This document shows, one piece after another, positions 23,724 through 33,728 of a DNA stretch of 64,000 bases; within the stretch, counting starts at the first letter, position 1, and every line of letters begins with the position of its first letter. The notes under the pieces are model-generated. The model did no database searches and was not told the origin of the DNA. It saw only the letters and a list, made by a program, of their open reading frames with translations. Made by a program: the position numbers and the translations under genes. The stretch comes from an uncultured Prevotellaceae bacterium (lineage in GTDB: Bacteria > Bacteroidota > Bacteroidia > Bacteroidales > Muribaculaceae), in assembly GCA_900318335.1 (NCBI GenBank), contig ONKF01000004.1, positions 1 to 64,000 on the forward strand. Direction: 5' to 3'.

Positions 23724-26528
23724 ATGGCTTCTCGAGGCGACATTATCATCAAGGGTGCCCGCGTCAACAACCTCAAGGATGTTGACGTGGCGATTCCACG
23801 CGGCAAGTTTGTCGTGGTGACCGGTTTGTCAGGTTCAGGCAAGTCGTCGCTGGCGTTTGACACCCTGTATGCCGAGGGGCAGCGCCGCTATGTCGAGAGC
23901 CTGTCATCCTATGCGCGCCAGTTCATGGGCCGCATGACCAAACCCGACTGCGACTTCATCCGCGGCCTGCCACCCGCCATTGCGGTGGAACAGCGCACTG
24001 TGACGCGCAACTCGCGCAGCACGGTGGGCACGAGCACCGAGATCTATGACTACCTGCGCCTGCTGTTTGCCCGTGTGGGCAAGACCTACTCGCCCATCTC
24101 GGGAGAGATCGTCAAGAAGCATACGGCCAACGACGTCATCGATGCCATCAACTGCTATCCTGACGGCACTCGCCTGGCACTCCTCACCGAACTTATTGTC
24201 CCCGAGGGCCGCGACCCTCGCACCCAGCTCGACATCCTCATCAAGGGCGGCTACTCCAGGCTCATGACCAGGGACGGCAAGTTTGTCGATATCTCCCAGG
24301 TGATTGAGAGCGATGGCGACCTCAATCCCGCCGACTACCGGCTGCTCATCGACCGCATGGCCGTGACCCACAACCATGATGACGAGATGCGCCTGCTGGA
24401 CTCACTGCAGACGGCTTTCTACGAGGGTCAGGACGAGTGTATCGTCGTGGTGTGGCAACAAGACGGAACGATGGTTGAGCACCGCTTCTCCAAACGGTTT
24501 GAACTGGACGGGATGACCTTTGATGAGCCCAGCGACCTGATGTTCAACTTCAACAACCCGCTGGGAGCCTGCCCCACGTGTGAAGGTTTTGGCAGCGTGA
24601 TTGGTGTCGATGAGAACCTGGTGATTCCCGACAGGAGCCGCTCGGTCTATGACGATGCGGTGATGTGTTGGCGCGGCCAAGTGATGAGCGAATGGAAACG
24701 TGAGTTTATCCACGTGGCGGCACAACACGATTTCCCCATCCACAAACCCTATCACGAGCTCAGCCAGCAAGAACTCGACCTGCTGTGGCACGGCACCGAA
24801 GACGGCAAGTGGAGCGGCATCGACGGCTTCTTTGAGTGGGTAAAGAGCAAGTCCTACGCGATACAGTTCCGTGTCTTGCAGGCACGCTACCGCGGCAAGA
24901 CCGTATGCCCCACGTGCCACGGTACCCGCCTCAAGCCCCAGGCAGGATATGTCAAGGTGGGCGGTTTGGCCATCAGCGACATGGTGCGCATGCCCGTCAA
25001 GGACCTGGCACAGTGGTTTGCCCAACTTCAGCTCGACGAGACCGAAGCCCAGATTGCCAAGCGCCTGCTGACCGAAATCAACACGCGTCTTGATTACCTG
25101 TGTGACGTGGGCGTGGGTTACCTGACGCTCGACCGCCTGTCGGCTACCCTGTCGGGCGGCGAGAGCCAGCGCATCAACTTGGCGACCGCGTTAGGCAGTT
25201 CACTTGTCGGCTCGGTCTATATCCTTGACGAGCCCTCCATCGGTCTGCACCCTCGCGACACCCACCGTCTCATACACGTCCTGAAAATGCTGCAACAACT
25301 GGGTAACACCGTCGTTGTTGTCGAGCATGACGAGGACATCATCCGCACTGCCGACTACCTCATCGACGTGGGCCCCGAGGCGGGACGCAACGGCGGGCGA
25401 ATCACCTATCAAGGACCTGTGGACCAACTCAGTAGCGCCACCGAGAGCTATACGGCCAAGTACCTTACTGGAGCACTTACCATACCCGTTCCCAAGCAGC
25501 GCCGCAAGTGGAACCAGTATATTGAGGTAAAGGGAGCAACCCAAAACAACCTGAAGAACATCAACGTCAAGTTCCCATTGGGCGTGATGACCGTTGTGAC
25601 GGGCGTGAGCGGTTCAGGAAAATCAACCCTTGTGGGCAAGATCCTCTACCCTGCCCTGGCCCGCCAGTATGACCAGACAGCCGACGCTCCAGGCAGCCAC
25701 AACGGCATCGGCGGCGACCTGAGCCGCCTGCAGGCTGTGGAATTCATCGATCAGGGACCTATCGGCAAGAGCACGCGCAGCAACCCCGCCACCTATCTGA
25801 AAGCCTTTGACGAGATACGCCAACTGTTTGCCCAGCAACAGCTGTCCAAGCAGATGGGCTATAACGCCAGCTTCTTCTCGTTCAACTCGCCGGGTGGCCG
25901 TTGCGAGGAGTGCAAGGGCGAGGGTACCATCACCATCGAGATGCAGTTCATGGCCGACATCACCCTGACATGTGAAGCCTGTCACGGCAAGCGCTTCGGA
26001 CGCAATGCGCTCGACGTGACCTACCGCGACCGCACCATCAGCGACATTCTTGACATGACGGTGAATCAGGCCATCGAGTTCTTCAACGAGAGCAATACCT
26101 TCAATGAGCACAAGATCGTGCGGCGCCTCAAGCCGTTGCAGGACGTGGGACTGGGATACATCAAGTTAGGCCAGTCATCTTCCACCCTATCGGGCGGTGA
26201 GAACCAGCGTGTGAAACTGGCCTATTATCTGAGCGGCGAGCGCCAGGGGAATACCCTGTTCATCTTTGACGAGCCGACCACGGGCCTTCACTTCCATGAC
26301 ATCAACACGCTGATGAAATCATTTGACCAGCTCATCGGCAACGGCCACACGGTGGTCATCATCGAGCATAACCTCGATGTGATCAAGTGTGCCGACCACA
26401 TCATCGATTTGGGACCCGAGGGCGGCGAGCACGGCGGCAACATCGTCGTTACGGGCACGCCCGAAGAAGTGGCCCAGTGCAAGGAAAGCCACACCGGACG
26501 CTTCCTTGCCGAGAAGTTGAAAACCTAA
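23724..26528 (+). CDS. uvrA: UvrABC excision repair subunit A
   Basis: A 934-residue damage sensor of nucleotide-excision repair, started at the ATG at 23724. There are two ABC ATPase modules: Walker [10 protein letters not shown] and G-V-S-G-S-G-K-S-T, with ABC signatures L-S-G-G-E-S-Q-R and L-S-G-G-E-N-Q-R. Zinc-finger cysteines are present ([22 protein letters not shown] ... C-E-A-C-H-G-K). Full length with no truncation. An AlkD-like gene follows by 27 bases, so a small DNA-repair operon is likely. Confidence 0.97.
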   Translation: MASRGDIIIKGARVNNLKDVDVAIPRGKFVVVTGLSGSGKSSLAFDTLYAEGQRRYVESLSSYARQFMGRMTKPDCDFIRGLPPAIAVEQRTVTRNSRSTVGTSTEIYDYLRLLFARVGKTYSPISGEIVKKHTANDVIDAINCYPDGTRLALLTELIVPEGRDPRTQLDILIKGGYSRLMTRDGKFVDISQVIESDGDLNPADYRLLIDRMAVTHNHDDEMRLLDSLQTAFYEGQDECIVVVWQQDGTMVEHRFSKRFELDGMTFDEPSDLMFNFNNPLGACPTCEGFGSVIGVDENLVIPDRSRSVYDDAVMCWRGQVMSEWKREFIHVAAQHDFPIHKPYHELSQQELDLLWHGTEDGKWSGIDGFFEWVKSKSYAIQFRVLQARYRGKTVCPTCHGTRLKPQAGYVKVGGLAISDMVRMPVKDLAQWFAQLQLDETEAQIAKRLLTEINTRLDYLCDVGVGYLTLDRLSATLSGGESQRINLATALGSSLVGSVYILDEPSIGLHPRDTHRLIHVLKMLQQLGNTVVVVEHDEDIIRTADYLIDVGPEAGRNGGRITYQGPVDQLSSATESYTAKYLTGALTIPVPKQRRKWNQYIEVKGATQNNLKNINVKFPLGVMTVVTGVSGSGKSTLVGKILYPALARQYDQTADAPGSHNGIGGDLSRLQAVEFIDQGPIGKSTRSNPATYLKAFDEIRQLFAQQQLSKQMGYNASFFSFNSPGGRCEECKGEGTITIEMQFMADITLTCEACHGKRFGRNALDVTYRDRTISDILDMTVNQAIEFFNESNTFNEHKIVRRLKPLQDVGLGYIKLGQSSSTLSGGENQRVKLAYYLSGERQGNTLFIFDEPTTGLHFHDINTLMKSFDQLIGNGHTVVIIEHNLDVIKCADHIIDLGPEGGEHGGNIVVTGTPEEVAQCKESHTGRFLAEKLKT

Positions 26529-26555
26529 ACCCGACATAACAACCGCAAGATTAAA

Positions 26556-27143
26556 ATGATGGATACATCTCAAAACGCCACCAACGATCCGATCCGCAAC
26601 CTGCGCAAGGAGTTTTTCGCCTTCCGCAACGGCATCATAGCAGACAAGCTGAGAGCCGCCGGCGATCCCCATGCCATGATTATGGGATGCCTGCTTGCCG
26701 ACATCGTCGCCATCACCAGCCGTGCCCGAGAGGCCATCGGCGACGACAACAAGCTGGCAGCTATTGCCCAGGAGTTGTGGAAAGACACCAATTCCCGTGA
26801 ATGTCGCCTGGCCGCCCCACTGCTTTTTCCTCCCGAACTGATGTCTCAGGGACTCGCTCTGAACTGGTGCCAGAGCATCGAGACAATCGAGGTTGCCGAC
26901 AACCTGTGCCACAAGTTATTGCGACACATTCCAGGAAGCAGTGAAATCATGAATCAGCTCATCGCCCAGACGGAGCCCATGGCCAAATACACCGGCTACC
27001 GCCTGATGCAGGGTTTGCTCGTCATGGGCAAGCTGCAACCCACACCCGCGATAATCTCCACCGTCGAGGCTGATGCCGCTTGTGCCCAATCGCCCCTGAG
27101 CAGACTGCTCGACGATGTGCTGGAATCGTTGAAAGAAGAATAA
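26556..27143 (+). CDS. AlkD-like HEAT-repeat protein, possible DNA alkylation repair
   Basis: A 195-residue all-helical protein. The segment A-Q-E-L-W-K-D-T-N-S-R-E-C-R-L-A-A-P-L-L and the later D-N-L-C-H-K-L-L resemble the alkylpurine DNA glycosylase AlkD superfamily, which is built from HEAT-like repeats. It is shorter than AlkD (about 230 residues), and I cannot place the catalytic Asp with certainty. Its position directly after uvrA supports a DNA-repair role by context. It converges with the next gene, with only 16 bases between stops. Confidence 0.55.
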   Translation: MMDTSQNATNDPIRNLRKEFFAFRNGIIADKLRAAGDPHAMIMGCLLADIVAITSRAREAIGDDNKLAAIAQELWKDTNSRECRLAAPLLFPPELMSQGLALNWCQSIETIEVADNLCHKLLRHIPGSSEIMNQLIAQTEPMAKYTGYRLMQGLLVMGKLQPTPAIISTVEADAACAQSPLSRLLDDVLESLKEE

Positions 27144-27159
27144 TTACAAGTGACGGAAC

Positions 27160-28374
27160 TTAGCGCTCCTCATGCTGGAAACTCGTGACAAGAGTCCAGG
27201 TGTAATGCATGTAGGCCAACAGATAGACCAGAGCCAGCAGGATATGGCCCTCGCCCCTGTCGCCAAACAAGTAGATTCCATAGTAATAGAGGCTGATCAA
27301 GGTCGTGACCACAGCATACTTGATGAAGCGACGGTCCATACAGCCGACCAGCAGGAGCAGGATGTCCAACAGATAGGCATATCTGTCGTGCATGCTGGGA
27401 AGGAACAGCAGCATCGACCACATGAACCACGCAGCCGCGGCAAAATAGCCCTCACGGGACATGACATACCGCTTGTGGCCCAAGCAATACCACAGGCCCA
27501 CTGCCATCATGGCAATCGTGAACAGGATGGCAAACCACCTCAATCCCCAGTAATGATTGCCCACAAGCATCCACACGCTGGGGAAACTCATGTACATCTC
27601 CTGGTAGTGTCCCACCTGGCCCGTGTAAATCATAATCGGTGCCAGCAGATCGCGGCCAAAAGCAAACGCGACAATTCCCGACAGCCACATCACTGCGACC
27701 GACAACAACACCCACAACAGGCTGAACCGGCGGCTCAACATGTAATACACCCCGACGATAGGCAGAATGAACACCGCCTGCAGCTTGCAGCCGAACGCCA
27801 AACCCAGCAGCACGAACGCCCACGCGAAGGAGCCCCGGCGCAACAGATAAAGCGTCCCCAGGCAGCAACTGGCATACATCGCGTCACACTGTCCCCAATA
27901 AGAGGAATTGAGAATCACTGTGGGCAGGAGCCATACCGCTGCAGCGACCAGGCAAGAGCGGAAACGCACCTGTGAGGCCTGCTGCTCGCGGTCGCCCGCG
28001 GTGGCACCAGCCAAGCGGTCCATGCAAACATCCCGATAAATCAGCCCAGCGAACACCGCAAGAGCCACATCAAACACCATCGAGAGCAGCTTGTACTGCA
28101 CTATTGCCTGCATCGGCAGATAGGTCATCAACGAGATGAGCGTCTGATAGAGCAGTCCATAATCGCCCACCTGGGCCGATAGGGCAGGCAGACCTCCAGC
28201 CGCCCTGATCTTCTCAAACCAGGGTATCAGGCAGACGGTCATGTCCTCGGAAGCGTAATAACGTCCAGCCCACCTGATGGCCAAGCCGATCAGCCCCACA
28301 AAGGCCAACAACAGCACGTTGCGGTGCCTGTCAATAAAGTCGATGAACTTATTCTCGAGTGATGTCGTTTTCAT
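27160..28374 (-). CDS. Integral-membrane GT-C glycosyltransferase (mannosyltransferase-like)
   Basis: About 404 residues from the ATG at 28374; the frame extends 25 codons upstream across the promoter and is not used. About ten membrane helices. Motifs match polyprenyl-phosphate-sugar-dependent GT-C enzymes: an early acidic loop (A-S-E-D-M-T-V-C-L-I-P-W), S-S-Y-W-G-Q-C-D-A-M-Y, G-C-K-L-Q-A-V-F-I-L-P and H-D-R-Y-A-Y. The donor is likely a lipid-linked hexose and the acceptor unknown. It stands alone, not in a polysaccharide cluster. Confidence 0.78.
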   Translation of the reverse strand: MKTTSLENKFIDFIDRHRNVLLLAFVGLIGLAIRWAGRYYASEDMTVCLIPWFEKIRAAGGLPALSAQVGDYGLLYQTLISLMTYLPMQAIVQYKLLSMVFDVALAVFAGLIYRDVCMDRLAGATAGDREQQASQVRFRSCLVAAAVWLLPTVILNSSYWGQCDAMYASCCLGTLYLLRRGSFAWAFVLLGLAFGCKLQAVFILPIVGVYYMLSRRFSLLWVLLSVAVMWLSGIVAFAFGRDLLAPIMIYTGQVGHYQEMYMSFPSVWMLVGNHYWGLRWFAILFTIAMMAVGLWYCLGHKRYVMSREGYFAAAAWFMWSMLLFLPSMHDRYAYLLDILLLLVGCMDRRFIKYAVVTTLISLYYYGIYLFGDRGEGHILLALVYLLAYMHYTWTLVTSFQHEER

Positions 28375-28418
28375 TGATGCGATAATTGATTGCAAGACAC
28401 AGGAAATGACCCGATGCG

Positions 28419-28426
28419 CAAAAATA
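28419..28426 (-). promoter_or_regulatory. -7 box of the GT-C gene
   Basis: Minus-strand TATTTTTG, 45 bases before the ATG at 28374. It lies inside the extended frame, which supports the shorter start. Confidence 0.65.
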
Positions 28427-28494
28427 GTACAAATATTCCTTGCAGCCAAGGCATGGCCGCTTTTTTATCATCCAATGGACGGGGCTAACGGCAT

Positions 28495-29628
28495 TCATTC
28501 ATCCCACAAGAGATCGCGCATCACACTATCGCTGAGCATAATGCCATCACCCGTCAAGACATACCGGTCCCCTGCCCTACGCAGGTGGCCGGCATCGATG
28601 TGAGGCTGCGCCTCGCGCATGAAATGGCGCAATGCCTCATCCCCGAAATCCTCACGCAGACGGGCCGCGTCAACGCCACTCGACGTCCTCAATCCCAACA
28701 TCACGCGCTCATCATACCGTTCACCTGTGGTCAACTCCTCGACCTCACAAGCCGCCTCGCCCGACATCACCTTGTCCACATAGCCGCGCAGGTCACACGG
28801 ATTGCTGCGGCGCACCCTGCCGTCATAGCTATGGGCAGCGGCACCAAGGCCCAGATAAGGGGTGTCGTTCCAATAGGACGAATTGTGACGGGAATAATAC
28901 CCCGGCAGGGCAAAATTAGAAATCTCGTAATGGTCAAATCCCGCCTGCCGTAAGTGGTCAACAAGGATACGATACATCATGAGGCATTGCTCCTCGGGAA
29001 CCTCGATAACCTCACCGCGTTCACGTTGATGCCACAGCTTAGTCCCTTCCTCATAGGTCAGCCCATAGGCCGAAATGTGCTGGGGCTTCAATGCGACAGC
29101 CTGTTCTACCGACCGGGTCCACGAGTCCACCGTCTGCCCAGGCAGCCCATAGATGAGGTCTATGCTGATGTTGTTTATGCCATTCTCCCTTAAACTGTTG
29201 ATAGCGGCAGTGACCTGGGCCGCATTGTGACGACGGCCTATCAGCTCGAGGATGTGATCCTCGAATGACTGAACGCCCATACTCACACGGTTCACGCCCA
29301 GGGCCTTGACCGTCGCGCACCACTCGGGGGTCACATCGTCGGGGTTGGCCTCGACGGTAAATTCCCCTACGTGGCCCAAATCGATCACTTCGTTCAAACC
29401 GTTGACCAGCCTTGCCAGCAATGACAGGGGCAGTTGTGACGGCGTGCCGCCACCCAGATAGAGTGTTGTGACCGCCTCGTCGCGCAATTCATGGCATCGC
29501 AACCGCGCCTCGGCAATTACAGCCTCGACATAACGGGCGCCCCACTCGGCCAACCGCAAGGTCGAGAAAAAATCGCAGTAACTGCAACGGCTTGCGCAGA
29601 ATGGTATGTGAATATAGATGCCAGCCAT
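28495..29628 (-). CDS. hemW: HemW-type radical SAM protein
   Basis: A 377-residue radical S-adenosylmethionine protein related to coproporphyrinogen dehydrogenase HemN; HemW proteins are thought to be haem chaperones. Start M-A-G-I-Y-I-H-I-P-F-C at 29628, with the cluster motif C-A-S-R-C-S-Y-C (C-x3-C-x2-C). Other visible motifs are G-G-G-T-P-S-Q-L, S-M-G-V-Q-S-F and D-L-I-Y-G-L-P-G-Q-T. The HemW C-terminal domain is present (S-S-Y-W-N-D-T-P-Y-L-G-L-G-A-A-A-H). The 16-codon longer frame would cross the promoter. Confidence 0.92.
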   Translation of the reverse strand: MAGIYIHIPFCASRCSYCDFFSTLRLAEWGARYVEAVIAEARLRCHELRDEAVTTLYLGGGTPSQLPLSLLARLVNGLNEVIDLGHVGEFTVEANPDDVTPEWCATVKALGVNRVSMGVQSFEDHILELIGRRHNAAQVTAAINSLRENGINNISIDLIYGLPGQTVDSWTRSVEQAVALKPQHISAYGLTYEEGTKLWHQRERGEVIEVPEEQCLMMYRILVDHLRQAGFDHYEISNFALPGYYSRHNSSYWNDTPYLGLGAAAHSYDGRVRRSNPCDLRGYVDKVMSGEAACEVEELTTGERYDERVMLGLRTSSGVDAARLREDFGDEALRHFMREAQPHIDAGHLRRAGDRYVLTGDGIMLSDSVMRDLLWDE

Positions 29629-29650
29629 GGTTAACAAGTGAAAAACAATG

Positions 29651-29658
29651 CAAAGATA
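29651..29658 (-). promoter_or_regulatory. -7 box of hemW
   Basis: Minus-strand TATCTTTG, 23 bases before the ATG at 29628. Confidence 0.72.
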
Positions 29659-29753
29659 ACTCATTTTTAGCACCAAAGCGGCATCTACAAGTGAATAAAC
29701 CTGTCGTCAGAATGATTTTTTTGGTCCTGTTGATAAATTTCTTTTTAATAATG

Positions 29754-29784
29754 TTGTCATTAACACCAAAAATTAGTAATTTTG
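29754..29784 (+). promoter_or_regulatory. Promoter of the EF-G2 gene
   Basis: TTG at 29754-29756 and TAATTTTG at 29777-29784 with 20 bases between, a good match to the Bacteroidetes -33/-7 layout. The leader is about 58 bases. In Bacteroides thetaiotaomicron the equivalent gene is, as I recall, activated by the Crp-like regulator Cur under carbon limitation; I cannot identify a Cur site here. Confidence 0.78.
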
Positions 29785-29848
29785 CAGGCTGTTTAGCGAA
29801 TCAAAACATCAATTTACTATATAACAACCATTTAACAACAAATCACTA

Positions 29849-32008
29849 ATGAAGGTTTACAAAACAAACGAGATCAAGAACATCTCTCTCGTCGGTGGCA
29901 AGGGCGCTGGTAAGACCACTCTCACCGAGTCTATTCTCCTTGAGGGCGGCACCATCAGCCGCAGGGGTACCGTCGATGGCGGCAACACCGTGAGCGACAA
30001 CACCCCCGTTGAGAAGGAGTACGGTTACTCTGTATCTTCTACCGTTTTCTACGCTGAGAAGAACGGCAAGAAGCTCAACTTCTTTGACTGCCCGGGTAGT
30101 GATGACTTTGTGGGCAACGCAGTCACCGCACTGAGCGTGACCGACACTGCAGCTCTGGTCGTTGACGGCCGTAATGGCGTTGACGTAGGTACCCAAAACA
30201 ACTTCCGTACCGTTGAGCGCATTGGCAAGCCCCTGATGTTCGTCATCAACCGTCTTGAGGACGAGAAGTGCGACTTTGACAACGTATATAACCAGCTGCG
30301 TGAGACCTACGGCAACAAGGTCGTAGCTCTGCAGTTCCCCGTTAACGCCGGCCCCGGTTTCAACAGCGTGGTTGACGTTCTGTCCATGAAGCAGTACACC
30401 TGGCCCAAGGACGGTGGCAAGGCTACCGCCGGCGACATTGACGGCGCACACGCCGACAAGGCCGAGGAGTACCGCATGGCACTGCTCGAGATGGCAGCCG
30501 AGAACGACGAGGAGCTCATGATGAAGTTCCTTGACGAGATGACGCTGACCGACGAGGAGACCATCAAGGGTATCCGCCTGGGTATGGTTGACCGTAGCAT
30601 CTTCCCCGTGGTCCTCGTGAGCGCTGAGAAGAACATCGGTACCGACCGCATGCTTGAGGTCATGAGCACCATCGTTCCTGACGTGACCGAGATGCCTGCT
30701 CCCAAGAACACCAACGGTGATGAGGTTCCTGCCGACGAGAATGGCCCCGTGAGCATCTACTTCTTCAAGACCTCTGTAGAGAGCCACATCGGTGAGGTTT
30801 CCTACTTCAAGGTAATGAGCGGTATCCTCAAGGCTGGTGCCGACCTTACCAACATGAACCGCGGCAGCAAGGAGCGTCTGGCTCAGATCAACGTCGTTTG
30901 TGGTCAGAACAAGACCGCTATCGATGAGATCCACGCTGGTGACATCGGTGCAGCCGTGAAGCTTAAGGACGTTCGCTGCGGCAACACCCTCAACGAGAAG
31001 GGCTGCGAGTACATCTTTGACTTCATCGAGTATCCCGCTCCCAAGTATCAGCGCGCCATCAAGGCCGTTAACGAGAGCGAGACCGAGAAGCTGGGTGCCG
31101 TCCTCAACCGCATGCACGAGGAGGATCCCACGCTGCTTATCGAGCAGAGCAAGGAGTTGCGCCAGACCATCGTTTCAGGTCAGGGTGAGTTCCACCTGCG
31201 CACCCTCAAGTGGAATATCGAGAACAACGATAAGATCCAGATCGAGTACCAGGAGCCCCGCATCCCCTACCGCGAGACCATTACCAAGGCCGCTCGTGCC
31301 GACTATCGTCACAAGAAGCAGTCTGGTGGTTCAGGTCAGTTTGGTGAGGTACACCTCATCGTCGAGCCTTACCGCGAGGGTATGCCCGAACCCGACACCT
31401 ACAAGTTCGGCAACCAGGAGTACAAGATGAACATCAAGGACAAGCAGGAGATTCCCATGGAATGGGGCGGTATGCTGGTAATCTACAACTGTATCGTTGG
31501 TGGTGCCATCGATGCACGCTTCATCCCCGCTATCGTTAAGGGTATCATGGACCGCATGGAGCAGGGTCCCTTGACCGGTAGCTACGCCCGCGACGTCCGC
31601 GTCTGCATCTACGATGGTAAGATGCACCCGGTAGACAGTAACGAAATCTCGTTCCGTCTGGCTGCACGTAACGCCTTCTCGACCGCATTCCGCGATGCTA
31701 ATCCCAAGGTTCTGGAGCCCGTCTATGACGTTGAGATTCTGTTGCCCGCTGATTGCATGGGTGGTGTACAGAGCGACCTGCAGGGCCGCCGCGGCATCAT
31801 GATGGATATGTCGAGCGCCAATGGCATGGAGCGCGTTAAGGCACGCATCCCCCTGAAGGAGATGTCGAGCTACAGCACCGCCCTGAGCTCTATCTCGGGT
31901 GGCCGCGCTTCCTTCAACATGAAGTTCTCGAGCTATGAGCTCGTACCCGCCGACGTGCAGGCTCAGCTGCTCAAAGAGTACGAGGAGAGCAAGCAGGACG
32001 AGGATTAA
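29849..32008 (+). CDS. fusA2: EF-G paralogue EF-G2 with altered GTPase motifs
   Basis: A 719-residue translation elongation factor paralogue with all EF-G domains. The P-loop is kept (G-G-K-G-A-G-K-T-T, 16-24), but the other G motifs are changed. Switch I R-G-I-T-I is replaced by Y-G-Y-S-V. The G3 motif D-x-P-G-H-x-D-F reads D80-C-P-G-S84-D-D-F, so the catalytic His is Ser. The G4 motif N-K-x-D reads N134-R-L-E137. This fits the Bacteroides EF-G2 described as translocating without GTP hydrolysis and needed for gut colonisation. Codon use is strongly biased, as in a highly expressed gene. A strong promoter and terminator frame it as a single-gene transcript. Confidence 0.93.
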   Translation: MKVYKTNEIKNISLVGGKGAGKTTLTESILLEGGTISRRGTVDGGNTVSDNTPVEKEYGYSVSSTVFYAEKNGKKLNFFDCPGSDDFVGNAVTALSVTDTAALVVDGRNGVDVGTQNNFRTVERIGKPLMFVINRLEDEKCDFDNVYNQLRETYGNKVVALQFPVNAGPGFNSVVDVLSMKQYTWPKDGGKATAGDIDGAHADKAEEYRMALLEMAAENDEELMMKFLDEMTLTDEETIKGIRLGMVDRSIFPVVLVSAEKNIGTDRMLEVMSTIVPDVTEMPAPKNTNGDEVPADENGPVSIYFFKTSVESHIGEVSYFKVMSGILKAGADLTNMNRGSKERLAQINVVCGQNKTAIDEIHAGDIGAAVKLKDVRCGNTLNEKGCEYIFDFIEYPAPKYQRAIKAVNESETEKLGAVLNRMHEEDPTLLIEQSKELRQTIVSGQGEFHLRTLKWNIENNDKIQIEYQEPRIPYRETITKAARADYRHKKQSGGSGQFGEVHLIVEPYREGMPEPDTYKFGNQEYKMNIKDKQEIPMEWGGMLVIYNCIVGGAIDARFIPAIVKGIMDRMEQGPLTGSYARDVRVCIYDGKMHPVDSNEISFRLAARNAFSTAFRDANPKVLEPVYDVEILLPADCMGGVQSDLQGRRGIMMDMSSANGMERVKARIPLKEMSSYSTALSSISGGRASFNMKFSSYELVPADVQAQLLKEYEESKQDED

Positions 32009-32038
32009 TCCCCACCTGTACTCCACATTATATATAAT

Positions 32039-32070
32039 GATGGGCGTCCCGCCGGGATGCCCATCGTTTT
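32039..32070 (+). terminator. Terminator after the EF-G2 gene
   Basis: The stem GATGGGCGTCCC/GGGATGCCCATC, with a 2-bp internal mismatch and a 3-base loop, is followed by GTTTTG. Confidence 0.88.
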
Positions 32071-32143
32071 GTTGTATAGTGACTCAAAAGTGGAGGTTTT
32101 AACATTTTGAGTTAATTTTTTCAGCAAAAAGTGAAAGAAAATT

Positions 32144-32173
32144 TTGGTTTTTCACAATAAAGTGTTAATTTTG
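32144..32173 (+). promoter_or_regulatory. Promoter of rprX-rprY
   Basis: TTG at 32144-32146 and TAATTTTG at 32166-32173, 19 bases apart. The start codon is 48 bases on. Confidence 0.75.
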
Positions 32174-32220
32174 CCGTTGATTGTTAAAATCGACATTTAG
32201 AATTAGACGGAGGAACTCTC

Positions 32221-33720
32221 ATGAAGAGATCAACGATATGGATATTGACGGTTGTAATGGCGATAGCCCTGCTGGGACTACTCGCCATGCAGATTGTCTA
32301 TATGGAAAAGATGGTGGACATGCGCAACAGCCAGTTCAACGAGACTGTGAAGCGCAGCCTCTATAGCGTGTCCACGATGCTGGAGCAGAACGAGACCAAA
32401 TACTTCCTTGATCAGGACCTGGCCGAGGCCGAGCAGATGTACTCGGGCATCAGCCAGAACAGTTTCGGATTCAGTGACAGGCATGAGGCCACAATCGACA
32501 CGACCTTGAATACCGAGGATCCCGCCAACCTGCGTCCTGCCAACCGCAGCACGTTGAAGGACCTGAACGACAGCTACCAGCGCAAGCAGGAAATCCTCAG
32601 GGGGCAATTCCTGTACCAGAAGAGTCTGCTCTATGAGGTCATCCTCACCATCTTGAACCACTCGAGCGACAGGCCAATCCAGGAACGTGCCGACAGCGCC
32701 ACAGTGTCCAGCTACCTGCGCTCGGAATTGGAATTCAACGGCCTGACCTTGCCCTTTGAATTTGCCATCATCAACAAGACGAGCGGCGTGGTTTATAAGA
32801 CCAGCGGCTACTCGCCCATGAGCCAAGAGGACGTTTACAGCCTCATGCTCTTCCCTAATGACCCGAAGAGCAAACAGAACACGCTCAACGTCACCTTCCC
32901 CAACAAGAGTGACTACATATTCTCGTCGGTGAAGTTCCTCGTTCCCTCGCTGGCATTCACTTTCCTGCTGCTGGGCGTGTTCCTGTACACGATCTCGGTC
33001 GCCTTCAAGCAGAAGAAACTGAGCGAGATCAAGAATGACTTCATCAACAACATGACGCACGAGTTCAAGACGCCTATTTCGTCCATCTCGATTGCGGCCC
33101 AGATGCTCAACGACGACAGTGTGCGCAAGAGTCCCGAAATGCTCAAGCACGTGTCGGGCGTCATCAACGATGAGACCAAGCGCCTGCGCTTCCAGGTCGA
33201 GAAAGTGCTGCAGCTGTCGCTGTTCGACCGCAAGAACGCCACCATGCGCCTCGAGGAGGAGGATGCCAACGCCAACATCTACAGCGTCATCAACACCTTC
33301 AAACTCAAAGTCGAGAAATACGGTGGCCACATCACAGCCAACCTGGATGCCGAGGATCCTATCATAAAGGTGGACAAGATGCACTTCACCAACGTCATCT
33401 TCAACCTGCTCGACAACGCCGTGAAGTATCGCCGCGAGGATGTGGCTCCCGAACTTGTGGTGACCACCGTCAACCCCGACGAGGAACACATCCAGATCAC
33501 CGTGCAGGACAACGGCATCGGCATGAAGCGTGAGGACCTGAAGAAAATCTTTGAGAAATTCTACCGTGTGTCCACAGGCAACAGGCATGATGTGAAAGGC
33601 TTTGGCCTGGGACTTGCATATGTCCACAAGATGATAGACCTCTTTGGCGGATCGATCACCGCCGAGAGTGAATTCAACAAAGGATCGATATTTATTATCA
33701 CATTACCACTATATAAATAA
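32221..33720 (+). CDS. rprX: RprX-type sensor histidine kinase
   Basis: A 499-residue inner-membrane sensor. Membrane helices at about 7-27 and 238-260 bracket a 210-residue periplasmic sensor domain. The HisKA phosphoacceptor is H280 in M-T-H-E-F-K-T-P. The HATPase domain has the N box N-L-L-D-N-A-V-K-Y, G1 D-N-G-I-G-M and G2 G-F-G-L-G-L-A. It is followed after eight bases by its response regulator. The pair resembles Bacteroides fragilis RprX-RprY in order, size and sequence as I recall them. The signal is not known. Confidence 0.87.
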   Translation: MKRSTIWILTVVMAIALLGLLAMQIVYMEKMVDMRNSQFNETVKRSLYSVSTMLEQNETKYFLDQDLAEAEQMYSGISQNSFGFSDRHEATIDTTLNTEDPANLRPANRSTLKDLNDSYQRKQEILRGQFLYQKSLLYEVILTILNHSSDRPIQERADSATVSSYLRSELEFNGLTLPFEFAIINKTSGVVYKTSGYSPMSQEDVYSLMLFPNDPKSKQNTLNVTFPNKSDYIFSSVKFLVPSLAFTFLLLGVFLYTISVAFKQKKLSEIKNDFINNMTHEFKTPISSISIAAQMLNDDSVRKSPEMLKHVSGVINDETKRLRFQVEKVLQLSLFDRKNATMRLEEEDANANIYSVINTFKLKVEKYGGHITANLDAEDPIIKVDKMHFTNVIFNLLDNAVKYRREDVAPELVVTTVNPDEEHIQITVQDNGIGMKREDLKKIFEKFYRVSTGNRHDVKGFGLGLAYVHKMIDLFGGSITAESEFNKGSIFIITLPLYK

Positions 33721-33728
33721 GAACAATT

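Noticed and set aside
30347-30352. Avoidance of the predicted GCCGGC restriction target
   Set aside because: Sites are easy to find in core genes (for example 30347-30352 and 42461-42466), so there is no visible avoidance; methylation must protect them.
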